Shown here: one piece after another, positions 42,395-53,778 of the stretch
Numbering within the stretch: the stretch's first letter is position 1
Layout of the letters: each line of letters begins with the position of its first letter
NCBI GenBank assembly: GCA_948146395.1
Contig: OX411545.1
Coordinates: 18,100,026 to 18,164,025 of the forward strand
Direction of reading: 5' to 3'
Length of the DNA: 64,000 nucleotides
Origin: Fragum whitleyi
Taxonomy: Eukaryota > Mollusca > Bivalvia > Cardiida > Cardiidae
Made by a program: the position numbers and the translations under genes
The notes under the pieces: generated by a model
Seen by the model: the letters and a program-made list of their open reading frames with translations, nothing else
Told to the model about the DNA's origin: nothing
Database searches by the model: none

Positions 42395-42570
42395 TCCCCG
42401 AGAGAGGCAGTGGTTTAAACCCACTGCTACCCATTTTTACAGCTGGGTGAACTGGGGCTGGCTATTAAGTGTTTTGCCCATAAACACACTTCGGCGACAG
42501 TGGGGCTCGAACCACGGACCTCCAGGTCACGGGTCGAGTGCAATTACCACTAGGCCACCGAGGCAGTCAT
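42395..42570 (-). mobile_element. tRNA-derived SINE
   Basis: On the minus strand: GCCTCGGTGGCCTAGTGGTA (A-box region), GGAGGTCCGTGGTTCGAGCC (B-box region), then GGGCAAAACACTTAA and CCAGTTCACCCAGCTGTAAA. The last blocks resemble a conserved central domain seen in SINEs of many marine animals; the name of the domain is left open. Confidence 0.7.
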
Positions 42571-42935
42571 AATATAAACTTTATAATTGATCTTGTACAG
42601 AGCATATCTTCTACAATTATCAATGGATTTGAAAAATAACTTACCAAAACTATTTGCCATCATGAGTAAATGTGCCATTTGAAAAAGAAAATCAGATAAC
42701 TCTTAGGTCAATGTCACAGCTTAAGCTCAAGCTTTAACCCTAAAATAGCTTGAGGTCCAATGTCAAGTAAGATCAAGTTGTTTGTCAGAATTTTGTGGGC
42801 ACAACATCAGTTGTCCTGGGACAGCTATCTTATCTCTTTTCTCCCTCAAACGAACAATTTATGTTATGGATAATGATAACTCTGAACACAATTTATTAAG
42901 AATTTTGAATATAATTCAGTAAGAACTATGTCCAT

Positions 42936-43330
42936 TATAGCTCATCTGAGCGCAAAGTGCTCAATATGAGCTTTGGTGGTTATGTGATATCCGTCGTTGT
43001 GAATTGTACCTTTTAGACACTCTACATCTACAAACCATAATTTTTGGATAATCAGCCTGAAATTGTCAGATTGATTACATTATTGAAATCTCGGACAAGT
43101 AAGTCACGAGATCAAATCATAGCAAAGCCTTTAAGGCGCTCTAGAGGCCATATGTTTTGCTCAATCAACCCGAAAATTTGTCAAAATTATTGTTTGACCA
43201 GATCTTTGATATTTAACGTGAGCTTAGCGATTTGTGGCCACTATGGTTCTGTAGTTTCTTGGATTTAAAGCTGGCTGATTTGGGAGAAAACCAAAGGTAG
43301 TGCAATATAGCCTCTAGGTCGCCGCTGAAC
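42936..43330 (-). mobile_element. HINE-like mosaic remnant
   Basis: TATAGCTCATCTGAGCGCAA with AAGTGCTCAATATGAGCT is a terminal hairpin of the 31220 type, and AAAGCTGGCTGATTTGGGAG with ACCAAAGGTAGTGCAATA near 43270 resembles the 3' end of the 4396 type. Confidence 0.45.
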
Positions 43331-43347
43331 GACACTCTGACATATCT

Positions 43348-43481
43348 GCCCTGCGTTCAGGATGAAAACGTTAGCGAAGCGCTTTCGAAATGATACCTCG
43401 CTTTGCACGTATTTGCACGTGTAAAGTGGGTTATCATCTCAAAGCGCTCGCGAAACGTTTTTTACATCCTGAACACAGGGC
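43348..43481. mobile_element. Palindromic MITE, GCCCTGCGTTCAGGATGA family
   Basis: GCCCTGCGTTCAGGATGAAA and CATCCTGAACACAGGGC are inverted ends; GAAGCGCTTTCGAAATGATA pairs with TATCATCTCAAAGCGCTCGC. Confidence 0.8.
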
Positions 43482-43699
43482 TGGTATTGCAATAAAGACA
43501 TTCACTTGAAACTTGAAAAAGAAAAACATATTTCTTGTTTTGAAATACGATGTGTTGTTGGTTTTAGTGAGGTCTCCCTTTTTTGCAAATATCTGTTCTA
43601 TTGTTGTTATCAGATAGATTGCATGACTAGTAACAAAATGACATAAAACTGAAGGGCAATCATTTATATTCAAAACATGATGTAATGTACCTTTATTGT

Positions 43700-43965
43700 A
43701 ATAGCACAGTTGAAAGCGCGTCAAATTTTCAGTCTACAATCATCGGATGCCATGGGCCCGATCCCTGTAAGCAGCATGTATAAAGACATTTGTCTGTCGT
43801 AGAAGGATGGAAAATTGTTAACTTATGAGAGATAGCAGTTTGAGGCTTGGAAAGGACGAAGTGGTTATATTGGTGCGGTAAATACCAGGAACCATTGTTA
43901 AATTCTCCAGCCTTCCCGATACGACGAAGAAATTGTTGAAAGCTGCGTTAGACCCTATTCAAAAG
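43700..43965 (+). mobile_element. SINE X copy
   Basis: TAGCACAGTTGAAAGCGCGT (A-box region), GGGCCCGATCCCTG (B-box region), then ACATTTGTCTGTCGTAGAAG, GAGAGATAGCAGTTTGAGGC, ACCATTGTTAAATTCTCCAG and GCTGCGTTAGACCCTATTCA. Confidence 0.7.
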
Positions 43966-43969
43966 AAGT

Positions 43970-44280
43970 CAGTCCGATTAGCTCAGTTGGTAGAGCACCG
44001 GACTTCAAAACCATTGAAGTTCGACGGCATGGGTTCAAACCCGGGCTGGCACACTAACAAAACTAATTGTCTTTCGGATGAGACGTTGAACCGAGGCCCC
44101 GTGAGACGGTGCTTTACACCGAGCACGTTAAAGAACCATGGCGGATCTCAGCAGGAGTTTCGACATGTATCCTTTCACTATCCCCCGTAACAACTAACCG
44201 TCTTCTGGGGGCGTCGCTCATATGGGCATGTGCTACGACAGCAACGATAAATAAACGGAAATACACACACACACACACAT
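43970..44280 (+). mobile_element. tRNA-headed SINE with conserved central block and (AC)n tail
   Basis: GATTAGCTCAGTTGGTAGAG and CATGGGTTCAAACCCGGGCT are clear A- and B-box regions, but the arms do not form a full tRNA. Then CTTTCGGATGAGACGTTGAA, CCCGTGAGACGGTGCTTTAC and CACGTTAAAGAACCATGG, a block I associate with SINEs shared among molluscs and other animals, then a tail of (AC)8 at 44262-44279. Confidence 0.75.
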
Positions 44281-44309
44281 TCAAAAGAAAATCATAACAT
44301 CATACCATA

Positions 44310-44395
44310 GCTCAGCGCGAAACAGATGTAACTTTCTATATGTTTATAGGGAGTTACAACAGTTACGCACTGAGCCATCGATAGGGTGCATTAAA
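44310..44395. repeat. Foldback hairpin, CAGTTGTAACT family
   Basis: GCTCAGCGCGAAACAGATGT and GAGTTACAACAGTTACGCAC then TGAGCC face each other around TATATGTTTATA. Confidence 0.65.
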
Positions 44396-44846
44396 GAAAG
44401 CAATTTAGTAGTCAGTCGAGTAAATATGAAATATTTATTGAAAATTAATATCTTATTCAAACGTGGTACTTTAAAATCCACGAATCATTGGAAACCACCC
44501 ATACGCATTAATCAATTTATTATTTATGATGGGAACTGTTCGGGATATAACATCCCCTAGATTATCGTTATTTGCTATGGCGTCACCGCATAATTAATTT
44601 TAATGCGTTCATAAAACAAGGTGTCTAGGGAACATTTACATCCGGGTATATATTCATACGATTCCATTTGAACATTCCATCCCGTACTATTTTCATTTAG
44701 TCTTCATTTATTTAGGCTGGTGCATTTAAATTAACTCGATTAGCATTCATGCCTTTAACCGTTTATTACCATTAAATAAAATTCTATATAACAATCGGAA
44801 TATAAATTAACTTTGTATTTGAATCGGCAATTCTGAACATCGTAGT
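44396..44846. other. Intergenic, nothing recognised
   Basis: AT-rich sequence with no gene or matched repeat. Confidence 0.45.
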
Positions 44847-45136
44847 AAGAGCGCGGTACTAAGGATGTCGTGAAATCGCATAGATCGCTGTAAAGTCGCC
44901 GTCAAGCGCCACTGTCTTTCTATATCGTTTTCACTGCGCTCGTACTGCGATATCACGGCGCTGTTTGCGATCCCTTGGCGCTACTACCGCGATCTCACGA
45001 CACTCTTATTGCGATCTCGTCACGTTGCGATCTCGCGACGATTTCTTTGATGCAGGTTCAAAGTGCGAGTCGTAGGATCGCGCTCTGACGACTTTCGGCG
45101 ATCGAGGCGATGTCACAGCGTTCCCACTACGCTCTG
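44847..45136. mobile_element. CpG/GATC-rich foldback element, 290 bp
   Basis: AGAGCGCGGTACTAAGGATG at the left and, in reverse complement, AGAGCGTAGTGGGAACGCTG at the right are imperfect inverted ends. The interior repeats TGCGATCTCACGAC-like words many times. Its base composition is far more GC- and CpG-rich than its surroundings. Confidence 0.55.
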
Positions 45137-45144
45137 AAAATTTT

Positions 45145-45377
45145 CAGGGTCCGAGGTTATAAAACTTTTCTCATGCTCAACTGAGAATTTTCTCAAATTT
45201 TGAATTTGAATCAATGTATGAAAATAAAAGAAAATATTAATGAATTGTTATTTATAACAACTTATTAATATTATCTTTTATGTTAATATTAAAACAGAAT
45301 TACGGATTTGATTCTCAAATTGAAATTTTAGAAAAAATTGAATTGAGAATAAGAAACGTTTATAACCTCGGACCCTG
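45145..45377. mobile_element. CAGGGTCCGAGG MITE, 233 bp
   Basis: CAGGGTCCGAGGTTATAAAA and TTTATAACCTCGGACCCTG are inverted ends; TTCTCAAATTTTGAATTTGA pairs with the far TCTCAAATTGAAATTTTAGA. It shares its first eight bases with the elements at 15108 and 17260. No clear target duplication. Confidence 0.8.
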
Positions 45378-45384
45378 ATCCCTG

Positions 45385-45545
45385 TAAGAGCGCCATGGCC
45401 TCGCCGGCTTAGTGTGACAGGCCTTTTAGAGTTTTTGTTTCGAGCAATGGTTGCGGGTTCGAGCCTACCGGAGGCGGTTAGTGTATATAGGAAGGATACT
45501 ACATAGTCCTTGTTCACCCAGCTGTAGGAGTGAACAGGAGTGGTT
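45385..45545 (+). mobile_element. tRNA-derived SINE
   Basis: GGCCTCGCCGGCTTAGTGTG as A-box region and GGTTGCGGGTTCGAGCCTAC as B-box region, then CTTGTTCACCCAGCTGTAGG, a block like that in the SINE at 42395. Confidence 0.6.
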
Positions 45546-45944
45546 AACTACTACCTCTTTTAATATGCAAGATATGATCTGGAATGAGTTTGGAAATAAG
45601 AGTCTTTCTGTTGCCTTAACATGCAGACCTCGAGTAGAAAAGACTTTGGTCGCCTACTGAACTGCAGAAGTGAAATTTTGCTTCAAAACACCCATATCGA
45701 GAAATCGTTGAAAGTTTTAAAGTGTTGCAAAAAGCTACCGACTTTAGTTTTGGGATGCATCAAAACACGCATAACAAGAAACTGTTGAAAGTATTATTGC
45801 TGCTTGTGTGTTTATTTATTTTTTTTTTTCTCTCAAAAAGTCTACCGATCCTGGTTGTGTGGGCACACACATATCAACATTAAAATAAACACTTTTTGAA
45901 AAAGACCACATCTATATTCTTTCCAGTATATGTTCATTATCGTA

Positions 45945-47634
45945 TGTGACCCGTCACGCGAAAAAGGACCCTTCTGGGTAGTGCGTAAAACGTTGACACT
46001 AATCAGGCTGCGCGAACTGCTTAGACTGACTAAGGTAAGAATTTTTAGCACTTCTGTTTTTTAGCTCACCTGGGCACGAAATGCTAAAGGTGAGCTATTG
46101 TGATCGTCCAATGTCCGTCATCCGTCGTCCATAATTCTTCTCCTCTTAAACAGGTGGGCCAATCTTGATAAAACTTGGACAAGCTCTTCCAAAGTTGTTC
46201 AAATAAATGAAATCCACCCTAAAATCTTAAAAATAGGGGTGAAAATAGGAAAATCTTAAAAAATCTTCTTCTCAGAAACCAGATGGCAGACGGCATTCAT
46301 AGTTGGTATGAAGCTTTATCTAGTGGACCAAGTTTGTTCATATTAAGACCCAGGGGTCATATTTCGGCTCCGCTCGGGCGCATCCCTTTTAACATAGAAT
46401 CAAAGAACGAAAATCTTTAAAAATCTTTTACTCTAAAACCGGAAAGAAGACAGCTTTCACATTTAGTATGTATCGTTATCTAGTGGACATCTACAAAGCA
46501 TGTTCATATAATGACCCATGGGTCATATTTGGACTCCACCCGGGCGCACCCGTTTTTACATAGAAACTGAATGAGTGAAAAATTTAAAAAATCTTCTCCT
46601 CTGATGGCAGACAGCTGTTATATTTAGCATGTAGCATCATCCAGTGGACCTTTATCAAGTTTGTTTTTATCAAGACCCTTGGGTCATATTTGGGCTCTAC
46701 CAGGGGGAAACTGTTTTATATAGAAGCAAAATAGAATTCTTTTTTTAAGAAAAAGTCTTTTTCTCTGAAACCAGGTGGAAAGCCTTCATATTATGTAGGT
46801 AGCATAATCTATTGTACCTTTATCAAGTTTGGTCATATCTAACCCCTGGGTGTACTCCATTTTATTTAGAAACAAAGTGCGAAATTTAAAAAAAAAAATC
46901 TTATATGAAACCAAAAGACAAAGAGCCTTTATACTGGGTTTGTAGCATAATCTAGTGGACCTCTGTTGTCAGATTTGGGCTCAGTACGGGTGCATCCCGT
47001 TTTAAAAAGAAACAAATTGGGAAATCTGGGAAGGTCTTCGTCTCTGGAACCAAAAGACAGACATCTTTCATATGTGTGTAATATTATTTAGTAGACCTTT
47101 ACCAATGTTTTTCGTTTCATGTTCCTGGGGTCATATTTAGGCTCTGAATGGGCTCATCCCATTTTACATAGGCACAAAAGAGGACACCTTGAAAGCTTGT
47201 TCTCTGAAACCAGAAGACAGGACCTTTTCATAATAGTTTCATTTAATTGAATTTTATCAAGTTTGATCATTTCATGCCCCTACGTTTAGATAAGGGTTGT
47301 GCCTAGACATACCTTTTTTACAAAGAAACGAAGCAAGAAACAATTCAACAATGTAGATGATTTCTTCACAAGAATGCTTTCAATAATCTTTGTTGAAAGC
47401 ATTCTTGTGTAGAAATCATCTGCGTATTTATTGATGTCTAAGGGGTCGAAGAGACTCAGGTGGGCGATCTAGTACCACCACGGTCATCTTGTTCTGAATC
47501 TAGAATAAACAATCTACCCTCCTGTTTAAAAATTGAAAAGCGAGCTCTGGTTGACCTGTAAAAGAACCAATTTCTTTTTAAAGTGTCTATTCTACGAAGT
47601 TTCCAGATGTTTCCTTTTCGCGTGACGGGTCTAA
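45945..47634. mobile_element. TGTGACCCGTCACGCGAAAA MITE, split by a HINE-like insertion
   Basis: TGTGACCCGTCACGCGAAAA at the left and TTTTCGCGTGACGGGTCTA at the right. Interrupted by 46058-47493; without it the element is about 254 bp, close to 264-266 bp at 8856 and 57698. Confidence 0.8.
46058..47493 (-). mobile_element. HINE-like element, AGCTCACCTGGGC type
   Basis: TTTTTTAGCTCACCTGGGCA, AAATGCTAAAGGTGAGCTAT hairpin, eight or so units of 130-165 bp with GTAGCATMATCTAGTGGACC, and the far end GACTCAGGTGGGCGATCTAG and CATCTTGTT. A hairpin with 34-bp arms (TGATTTCTTCACAAGAATGC) at 47349-47424 lies near its 5' end. Confidence 0.8.
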
Positions 47635-47844
47635 AATGTATTGGTCAGAAATTCAATTAATGGGAAAACGTCGTTTGCTGCGGCCGGACTATTTTAAGCA
47701 AATCTCGTGCGGGTTTAAACCTCTTTAGTTCACATCGATTGGGAAACACGTTCTAACAACATAGGTCAATCCCTTTCGACTCTGCTTCCTGGAAAATTAC
47801 CACTCCAAATGTGTGAGCCAATGAAAGAGCCAAGACTGAAAGCT

Positions 47845-47920
47845 ACTCCCGGGAATCGAACACAGGCCCTCTGGCTCAAGGGGCCAACGCTCTGCCTCTA
47901 GACCACGGCCACCACCATAT
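47845..47920 (-). mobile_element. tRNA-like SINE head
   Basis: On the minus strand GGTGGCCGTGGTCTAGAGGC (A-box region) and GGCCTGTGTTCGATTCCCGG (B-box region). It may be a SINE whose body runs toward 47700. The acceptor stem is not matched, so not a tRNA gene. Confidence 0.55.
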
Positions 47921-49457
47921 CTCTCATTTACAGTGTATGCCTTATGAGGTTAAGAATTCGATATCTTCTGTCCCCTGAGTAATAAACGTGTGCAGTCATT
48001 CATTGGCTTTTAAAAAGCTTTCTGTAGTTTTCAAATGAACATATCTGGGCATGTGCATAGCGTTTCTAAATATTTCATAGGTATGGTGGGCTATTTCGAC
48101 CAAAATTTAACTTTAAGCGCTTATTTCTCTTACTATGTGTGCAAACGTCGGACATTGGTCCCGTTTAACCAACATTTTCTCGCGTCACACACAGGCTTAA
48201 ATATGAGCTAGCGATTGTTTAAAAAAACGCGTTATCCTTTGAGTATCCCCATCCCCACCATGGAAATCATGATGACTTTCTTTTCGTCTAAGGATCAAAG
48301 TACAAATGTAATACAGTAAGAAACATCGTGAAATGGACAATTATTTCGATCAAAACCATTTTAAATCGATCACTCAGGGGTCCTTTCATTCACTCTAAAC
48401 ATTTACTCAAATTGATCAAAAACGTTCCAAAATCTTTAGAAATCAATTCGAAATCGACCAAGAAGATCAACATTTGAATCAAATCGATCTAATTATTCTA
48501 CGATTTCATTGTCTGGTGTGGATTTTAAAGTGTCGATTTGGTCCATGAAGACAAACAATCAGAAAATTGCGTATGATTTATTAAAGGGAGGTTGAAAATT
48601 TTGATAATTTTGTTAATCTTGAAAAAAATAGCCATATAGGTTTACCTCCCTTGAATTCCACTCAAAACTCGCTCCACTCACTTGTTCAATTTCGCTCAAA
48701 AAACATTCCAAGGTAGTTCATCTTGTCAATTTTACGATGTTCTTAACTGTAAGAATGCGAATCAATTTCACCTACATTACCATATAAAATCTACAAACGG
48801 TTATTCTCATTAGAAAGCAAGTTTGCGAACAAAGATGAAATAGTTCTGAAACGTTTGCGTACATTTTAAATGCAAGGCAATTAAACAATTAAATACTTTT
48901 CGTTGCATTAGATGCGCTATGTCTTGTGGTCTCATTAAAATAAGGTTTAATTACCATACTTTAAAAAGACTGCCGTATTTGTAAATGGCTGATGTATTCA
49001 TATGACTACCCTTTCAAAATTGTGGTTTTTCACAATCCTACTATAAGATATTTTGCATTTTCATATTAGGAAATCATTGAGACACCAAAAACTATAAAAT
49101 GCTTACAGATTCATGATGAAGCTATTTCAGATTAAGTTTCATTCTTCATTTCTATTCTACTCTATCGAGAGATCTTTAGAAACTGCGATCCGGATACCGT
49201 TTTGGGTCGAAAGTCCACTAAAATTTGGCATGCTTAAAATAATACGTGTTCCCGTTTATAATATTGGTGCCCCCGTATTAGAATTCAAGGATACACGTCT
49301 ATATTATGGTCGTGGACACTTGAGATTTATTGATATGTGCCTCTTTCTTATTGCCCAATCTGATTTCCATAAAGATCTATTGGTGCAAAGAGCTACAGAT
49401 AGTGGCGACATTTTGGCTTTCAAATTTAGATATTTCACTAGTTCCTGCTCAAACCCT
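47921..49457. other. Intergenic; one dispersed repeat of unknown type
   Basis: 48330-48560 has GATCACTCAGG, CATTTACTCAAATTGATCAA and TCGATTTGGTCCATGAAGAC, which recur in looser form at 30900-31080 and, inverted, at 55490-55690. The rest is unrecognised. Confidence 0.4.
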
Positions 49458-49528
49458 ATTTTGCGGGTACTCATTTGAATCGTCTCGACAAGACGATTCA
49501 AATGAGTACCCACATCATAGGGTTTCGT
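49458..49528. repeat. Foldback hairpin, GAATCGTCTCGAC family
   Basis: CCCTATTTTGCGGGTACTCA and AATGAGTACCCACATCATAG pair, with TTTGAATCGTCT and AGACGATTCAAA inside. Nearly perfect over about 33 bp. Confidence 0.8.
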
Positions 49529-50274
49529 TTGGAAATAAAGATTTTAGACAGGAGTTATCCCCTTTTATCTGTAACTCTGGGTTCATACTCTTTTAATACG
49601 TAGGCCTACTCGTATAGATTTTGGGGTGTAACCGTAAATTAAATACACAACCGAATAATATTTGTACTCCCCTGAAATCTAGGGGTCCGCGTCTAAATTC
49701 ATATAGGAGGGACTTAATAGTATTTTTGTACTATTGAATTAAACAAAACAAGAACATTGTAATGGAAAAGGCGACAAGAAAACTTTTATTCAAAAACGAG
49801 GGCTTGTGTTTTGTAATTGGTTGTGTCGTTTCGCTCTTAGAATGTATAAGCCGTGAGTACCCTAAGGTGAATACTATGGCTTTGAACTTGGCACTCTTTG
49901 ATGAATGGTGTGTGATTTTATATCTTTGATTATTCATGGATTCATAATTGCTGTGCAATTTCTTGCACCCCGAGCAATAAATAATGCAAATGAGCAAGCG
50001 TTTAGCAAATAGTCCTTTAACACCATCAGCCTTTAGCATGAGCACGGGTACGCTTGACAAAGATATTTATCCTATACTTATATTTTTTTTCTTTAACTTC
50101 TTGGTGATTTAATAAAAACATCGTGAATTTGACATGTGAATGATTTAAGAATTATTTTGAAATGAAATTGAATGAGAGCGATTAGTGCGTTTTGAATGGA
50201 ATTAAAGGGGGTTACTTTATATTTTTAATTTCGTTCCAGTGAACGAAATTAGCGCCATTTTATTATATCCTATC

Positions 50275-51059
50275 TATAAAGATTCAAGATTCAAGATAGT
50301 TTATTGACTTAAACTTTACAGTTTCTCGTCAAATGAAATACAACACGAAAAGATATCAAAGAACATAAACATAAAAGAACATAGCATTCATTCATTTCAC
50401 ATGTAAACGAAATATCAACATTATAGTTCTATTTCCAACTTGGAAGAGAAGCTAAAGCAAAATTTTTACATCATCAAGGTTACAATAGTTATTAAGTATA
50501 AGTAAGACCAGACCTTCGTGAAAAACTTTCTTTTAAGTATTTAGCCAATTTCAAAAGACCGGTTTTATTTTCAGTATTCATTAAGGCTACGAATTTCATC
50601 ATATTAGGACGAGTATAGTAAAAATTTTTCAGATAAGTTTTCCTTATATCAGCAAATAGTGGACATACAAGCAAAAAATGGAATTCATCTTCTATTTCAT
50701 TTAGATTACATGCCAAACATACGCGTTGATTTCTATCAATTCTATTTAAACCATGCCTGCCTGTTTCAATCCTAAGAGAGTGAGACGACAATCTAAATTT
50801 CGAAATATGCAACCTCCATTTTTTTTTGTAATTTATCTAAGTATGATGGCAAGTCAAATGACTCTTTCAGATATCTATATGTGCATAGCACTGAACTATT
50901 ATTGATATAGTTATATTGACTTTGTTGGAATTCATCAATTAGCTGAAGTCTAAAAGTTTGGTAGAAATATTTATGATTTACACTATGAGGATCTACATAT
51001 TGTTCTATAATTAAAATTTTGTTTCTTAAAATTTTAATTAAAAAGAACACGTAAGCCAA
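50275..51059 (-). mobile_element. Non-LTR retrotransposon 3' end, 5'-truncated
   Basis: On the minus strand two frames (51059-50793 and 50812-50492) carry the C-terminus of a retrotransposon polyprotein. The second has CLACNLNEIEDEFHFLLVCP, the Cys/His pattern of the zinc-binding region found after reverse transcriptase. A 3' UTR of about 215 bp ends in TTGAATCTTGAATC repeats. Sister copy at 60795. The reverse transcriptase itself is absent, so the clade is not assigned. Confidence 0.8.
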
Positions 51060-51947
51060 ATAATTAGAACATGAAATGCTTTTGTCGTTTTGAAGGAAGT
51101 GATGGGTCGATTTTGGATCGTATTCGAATGATTTTTTTTATAATGATTTGGGTCAGTGTTTGAAATGAATTAATTGGGCAAAGAACGAGTGATCCGGAAT
51201 GATTTTTATCGAGATGTTTGTCAAGTTCGATCATTATTTAAAAGGACCCATCCTCAGAACAACTGTAACGGGTTCAACCAAAATTTTGCATGAATGCTTC
51301 TCTTATGATCGACTTAAAACAGCTTATAAGTTATAACCAATTCACTGAATAAATAAAACAACTGATTCTATGCTATTGGAAGAAATACGACACACATAAA
51401 GCTAATCTTAACTCAATCAGTAGACAAAATGGAAGTGCCTTATTTGTTCGTTTGTCTCGTTTAAAATCTAATATTTTTACTAAACTTCACAAGCAAGAAT
51501 CATATTTTGTCATGCAATTCATCCGTTTCAGCTTAGTTTAATAGTAAATAATTACAGTAATAATGATAAAACCACAAACACAATACCGCGACAATTTCAA
51601 AATATTATGAGCATTTAAAGTCAACAAACGGCATTGGAAATTTGCAACATTCCTGATTTTAGGGCCCCTCTTCCATTGTTCTCGTAGCAATAAAATAACA
51701 ATGAATGTCAGGCATTATTAGAAACGCCGTTTGATTCGAATCAATATTTTCGTATGGTGTATTTTTACGACATCAATATTAGTACTACCATAATCTGTCA
51801 ACTATAGATGAAAATGTTTCAGTGAATGATCTTGGGTCATTTTTGCCTTACAGTAAAGAGAAATTAATAATTGATCACTCACTTCAACGTCAATGTACAA
51901 TTAGAACGTAAAAAAGGGGAAATAATTTTAAACGAAAAGTACTGTAT
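51060..51947. other. Intergenic, nothing recognised
   Basis: AT-rich; words such as GTGATCCGGAATGATTTTTA (51189) loosely recall the unknown dispersed repeat at 48330 and 55490. Confidence 0.35.
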
Positions 51948-51958
51948 ATGTAAATATA

Positions 51959-52190
51959 GTCGTGGGTTCGATCCCCGGTGGCGGCAAATATCCTTTCCGC
52001 AGTTTGTCTCTCACCCATGGGTAGATAATCGTAAACCTATGTGAGATAGCAGTCGGAGGCCAGGAAAGGGTGTTATACTAGCACAGGTGAAAGAAATACC
52101 AGGAATCTATTGTTAGGTGCTCCGGCCGCCGCGATATAACTGCAAAATTATTGAAAGCGGCGTTAAACCCATTCAAACAAACAAACAAAC
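51959..52190 (+). mobile_element. SINE X, 5'-truncated, 11-bp target duplication, (AAAC)n tail
   Basis: Begins GTCGTGGGTTCGATCCCCGG and ends TTCAAACAAACAAACAAAC. ATGTAAATATA flanks both sides (51948-51958, 52191-52201). The best-preserved copy in the window. Confidence 0.9.
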
Positions 52191-52201
52191 ATGTAAATAT
52201 A

Positions 52202-52922
52202 CAATATTTACAAAATTTTTCCGAATGGAATAGAATAAACATTTAAAATAACAAAAAAATAAATAAATGAATAAAACTTGGTATTCCAAAATTTCGGCAA
52301 AAAATTCAAGATTTACTTCATTTTTGACAAAGAAAAAACATCAGAAAACATGACTTATATAATGAAGTTTTAAAAAAAACGTTTGTTATCCATAGATCCC
52401 GCACTTCAGATGCTTAAATATTCAAACAAAACAAAAAAAATCGAAAATAGTCAAGCTATCCGTTTGCAATGCTAGCCACCTTTTGGCGTTTCTAGCAAAT
52501 TATCGCAAGCGTCCCAAGCAAGCACATCGTTCGGGATAGGAAAGCAAAACGATCGCTGGCGCTTTGATTCCCGCACGCAGGGCATAATTTTCTAGATGTA
52601 AAAGCTCTTGGTTGAAAAATCGTTACTTATCTATAAATAGCCACATAGAACGTGACGGATTTCTGTCATTCCCCCTGTAACTATTTATAGTTTTGTCCTG
52701 AAAAACTTACTTGTGACGGTAAGCATGATAGAGATGTTAAAAATTGTCACATTGTCCGTCACAATGAATCGTGAAGGTATTCGATTGTTTATTGAGAAAT
52801 AATGCGGTTTTAAATTGTGTAATCATAAGGCTTGTTAAAACTAAAGCGCAAATTAAAATAAGCTTAACATAATATTCAGTCTTCGCAATTTTTCGAAAGA
52901 AGGCCTACACTTTTCAAAAACA
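52202..52922. other. Intergenic, nothing firm
   Basis: GTGACGGATTTCTG (52651) and TTGTCCGTCAC (52753) may be diverged inverted ends of an old element. No gene. Confidence 0.35.
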
Positions 52923-53053
52923 GCCCTGCGTTCAGGATGACAAAACCGTGCAAACAGTTCGCCAATTATACCCCGCTTTGCACGCAAGTCAACGTGCAAA
53001 GCGGGGTATAAATGGCAAACTGTTTGCACCGTTTGTCATCCTGAACACAGGGC
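52923..53053. mobile_element. Palindromic MITE, GCCCTGCGTTCAGGATGA family, best copy
   Basis: GCCCTGCGTTCAGGATGACA and TGTCATCCTGAACACAGGGC at the ends; ATACCCCGCTTTGCACG and CGTGCAAAGCGGGGTAT at the centre. It folds into one hairpin of about 60-bp arms. Confidence 0.9.
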
Positions 53054-53778
53054 AGGGCTTGAAAGGCAAAACTGAAAGATTTGTGCACTGTGATTCTTTG
53101 TCGGCCACTTCAGTCGAAATTAGCACACCTGTATAAGTGAAAGTTAAAGTTAACAAAAGGTGCAAATCTGCACATTAAAATATCAGACAAATAATTTAGT
53201 GCCGAGCATTTTGAGAATGAAAAATTGCATCCCCCATATGCAATCAGAATATGCAGGTAGCTTCTAAACAAACTTTATAAAGATAACTTTCCCATAAATT
53301 AAATGCAATTGGCCCATAATGTCGTAATGAATTCTAAATGTCCTTTTAATAATAACCTTTAACATATATGCAGATGCTTTCATTCGATACAGTAATTTTT
53401 TGATAGGGCAATCATTCGATATTAAATTAATTCTTCCAATGTTGTTCCCTGCACGATACTACTGAACATCAATCTTGACGGGCAATGTAGACGAATATCA
53501 GCCTGCAACGACGTGCAGATTGATCTTAGCCTACGCTGCCTAATTTCTATTTAGTTGTTGAATGAGGATTTGAGCCGAATTGGTTCAAAATATTGACAGT
53601 GTGTTTGAAACAAATTTGATTATGCAGGAAAATAGCACAAAGTTGAATTTGAAGCAAATCGATGGCTCATAGCGAAACAGTTGTACTGCATATAAACATA
53701 GATGCCATTGAAATGCTGCCCTTTTTGAAAAGTACAGTTAATCTTAATTTCGCTGAATTTGCCTTTAGTTTAAATTGA
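53054..53778. other. Intergenic with a hairpin remnant
   Basis: ATCAGCCTGCAACGACGTGC and AGATTGATCTTAGCCTAC (53496-53536) are a TTAA-MITE hairpin core. GATGGCTCATAGCGAAACAG (53664) is a half of the CAGTTGTAACT hairpin. No gene. Confidence 0.45.

Noticed and set aside
43970..44045. Possible tRNA gene with good A and B boxes
   Set aside because: The acceptor and anticodon stems do not pair properly and a SINE body and (AC)n tail follow; it is a SINE head.
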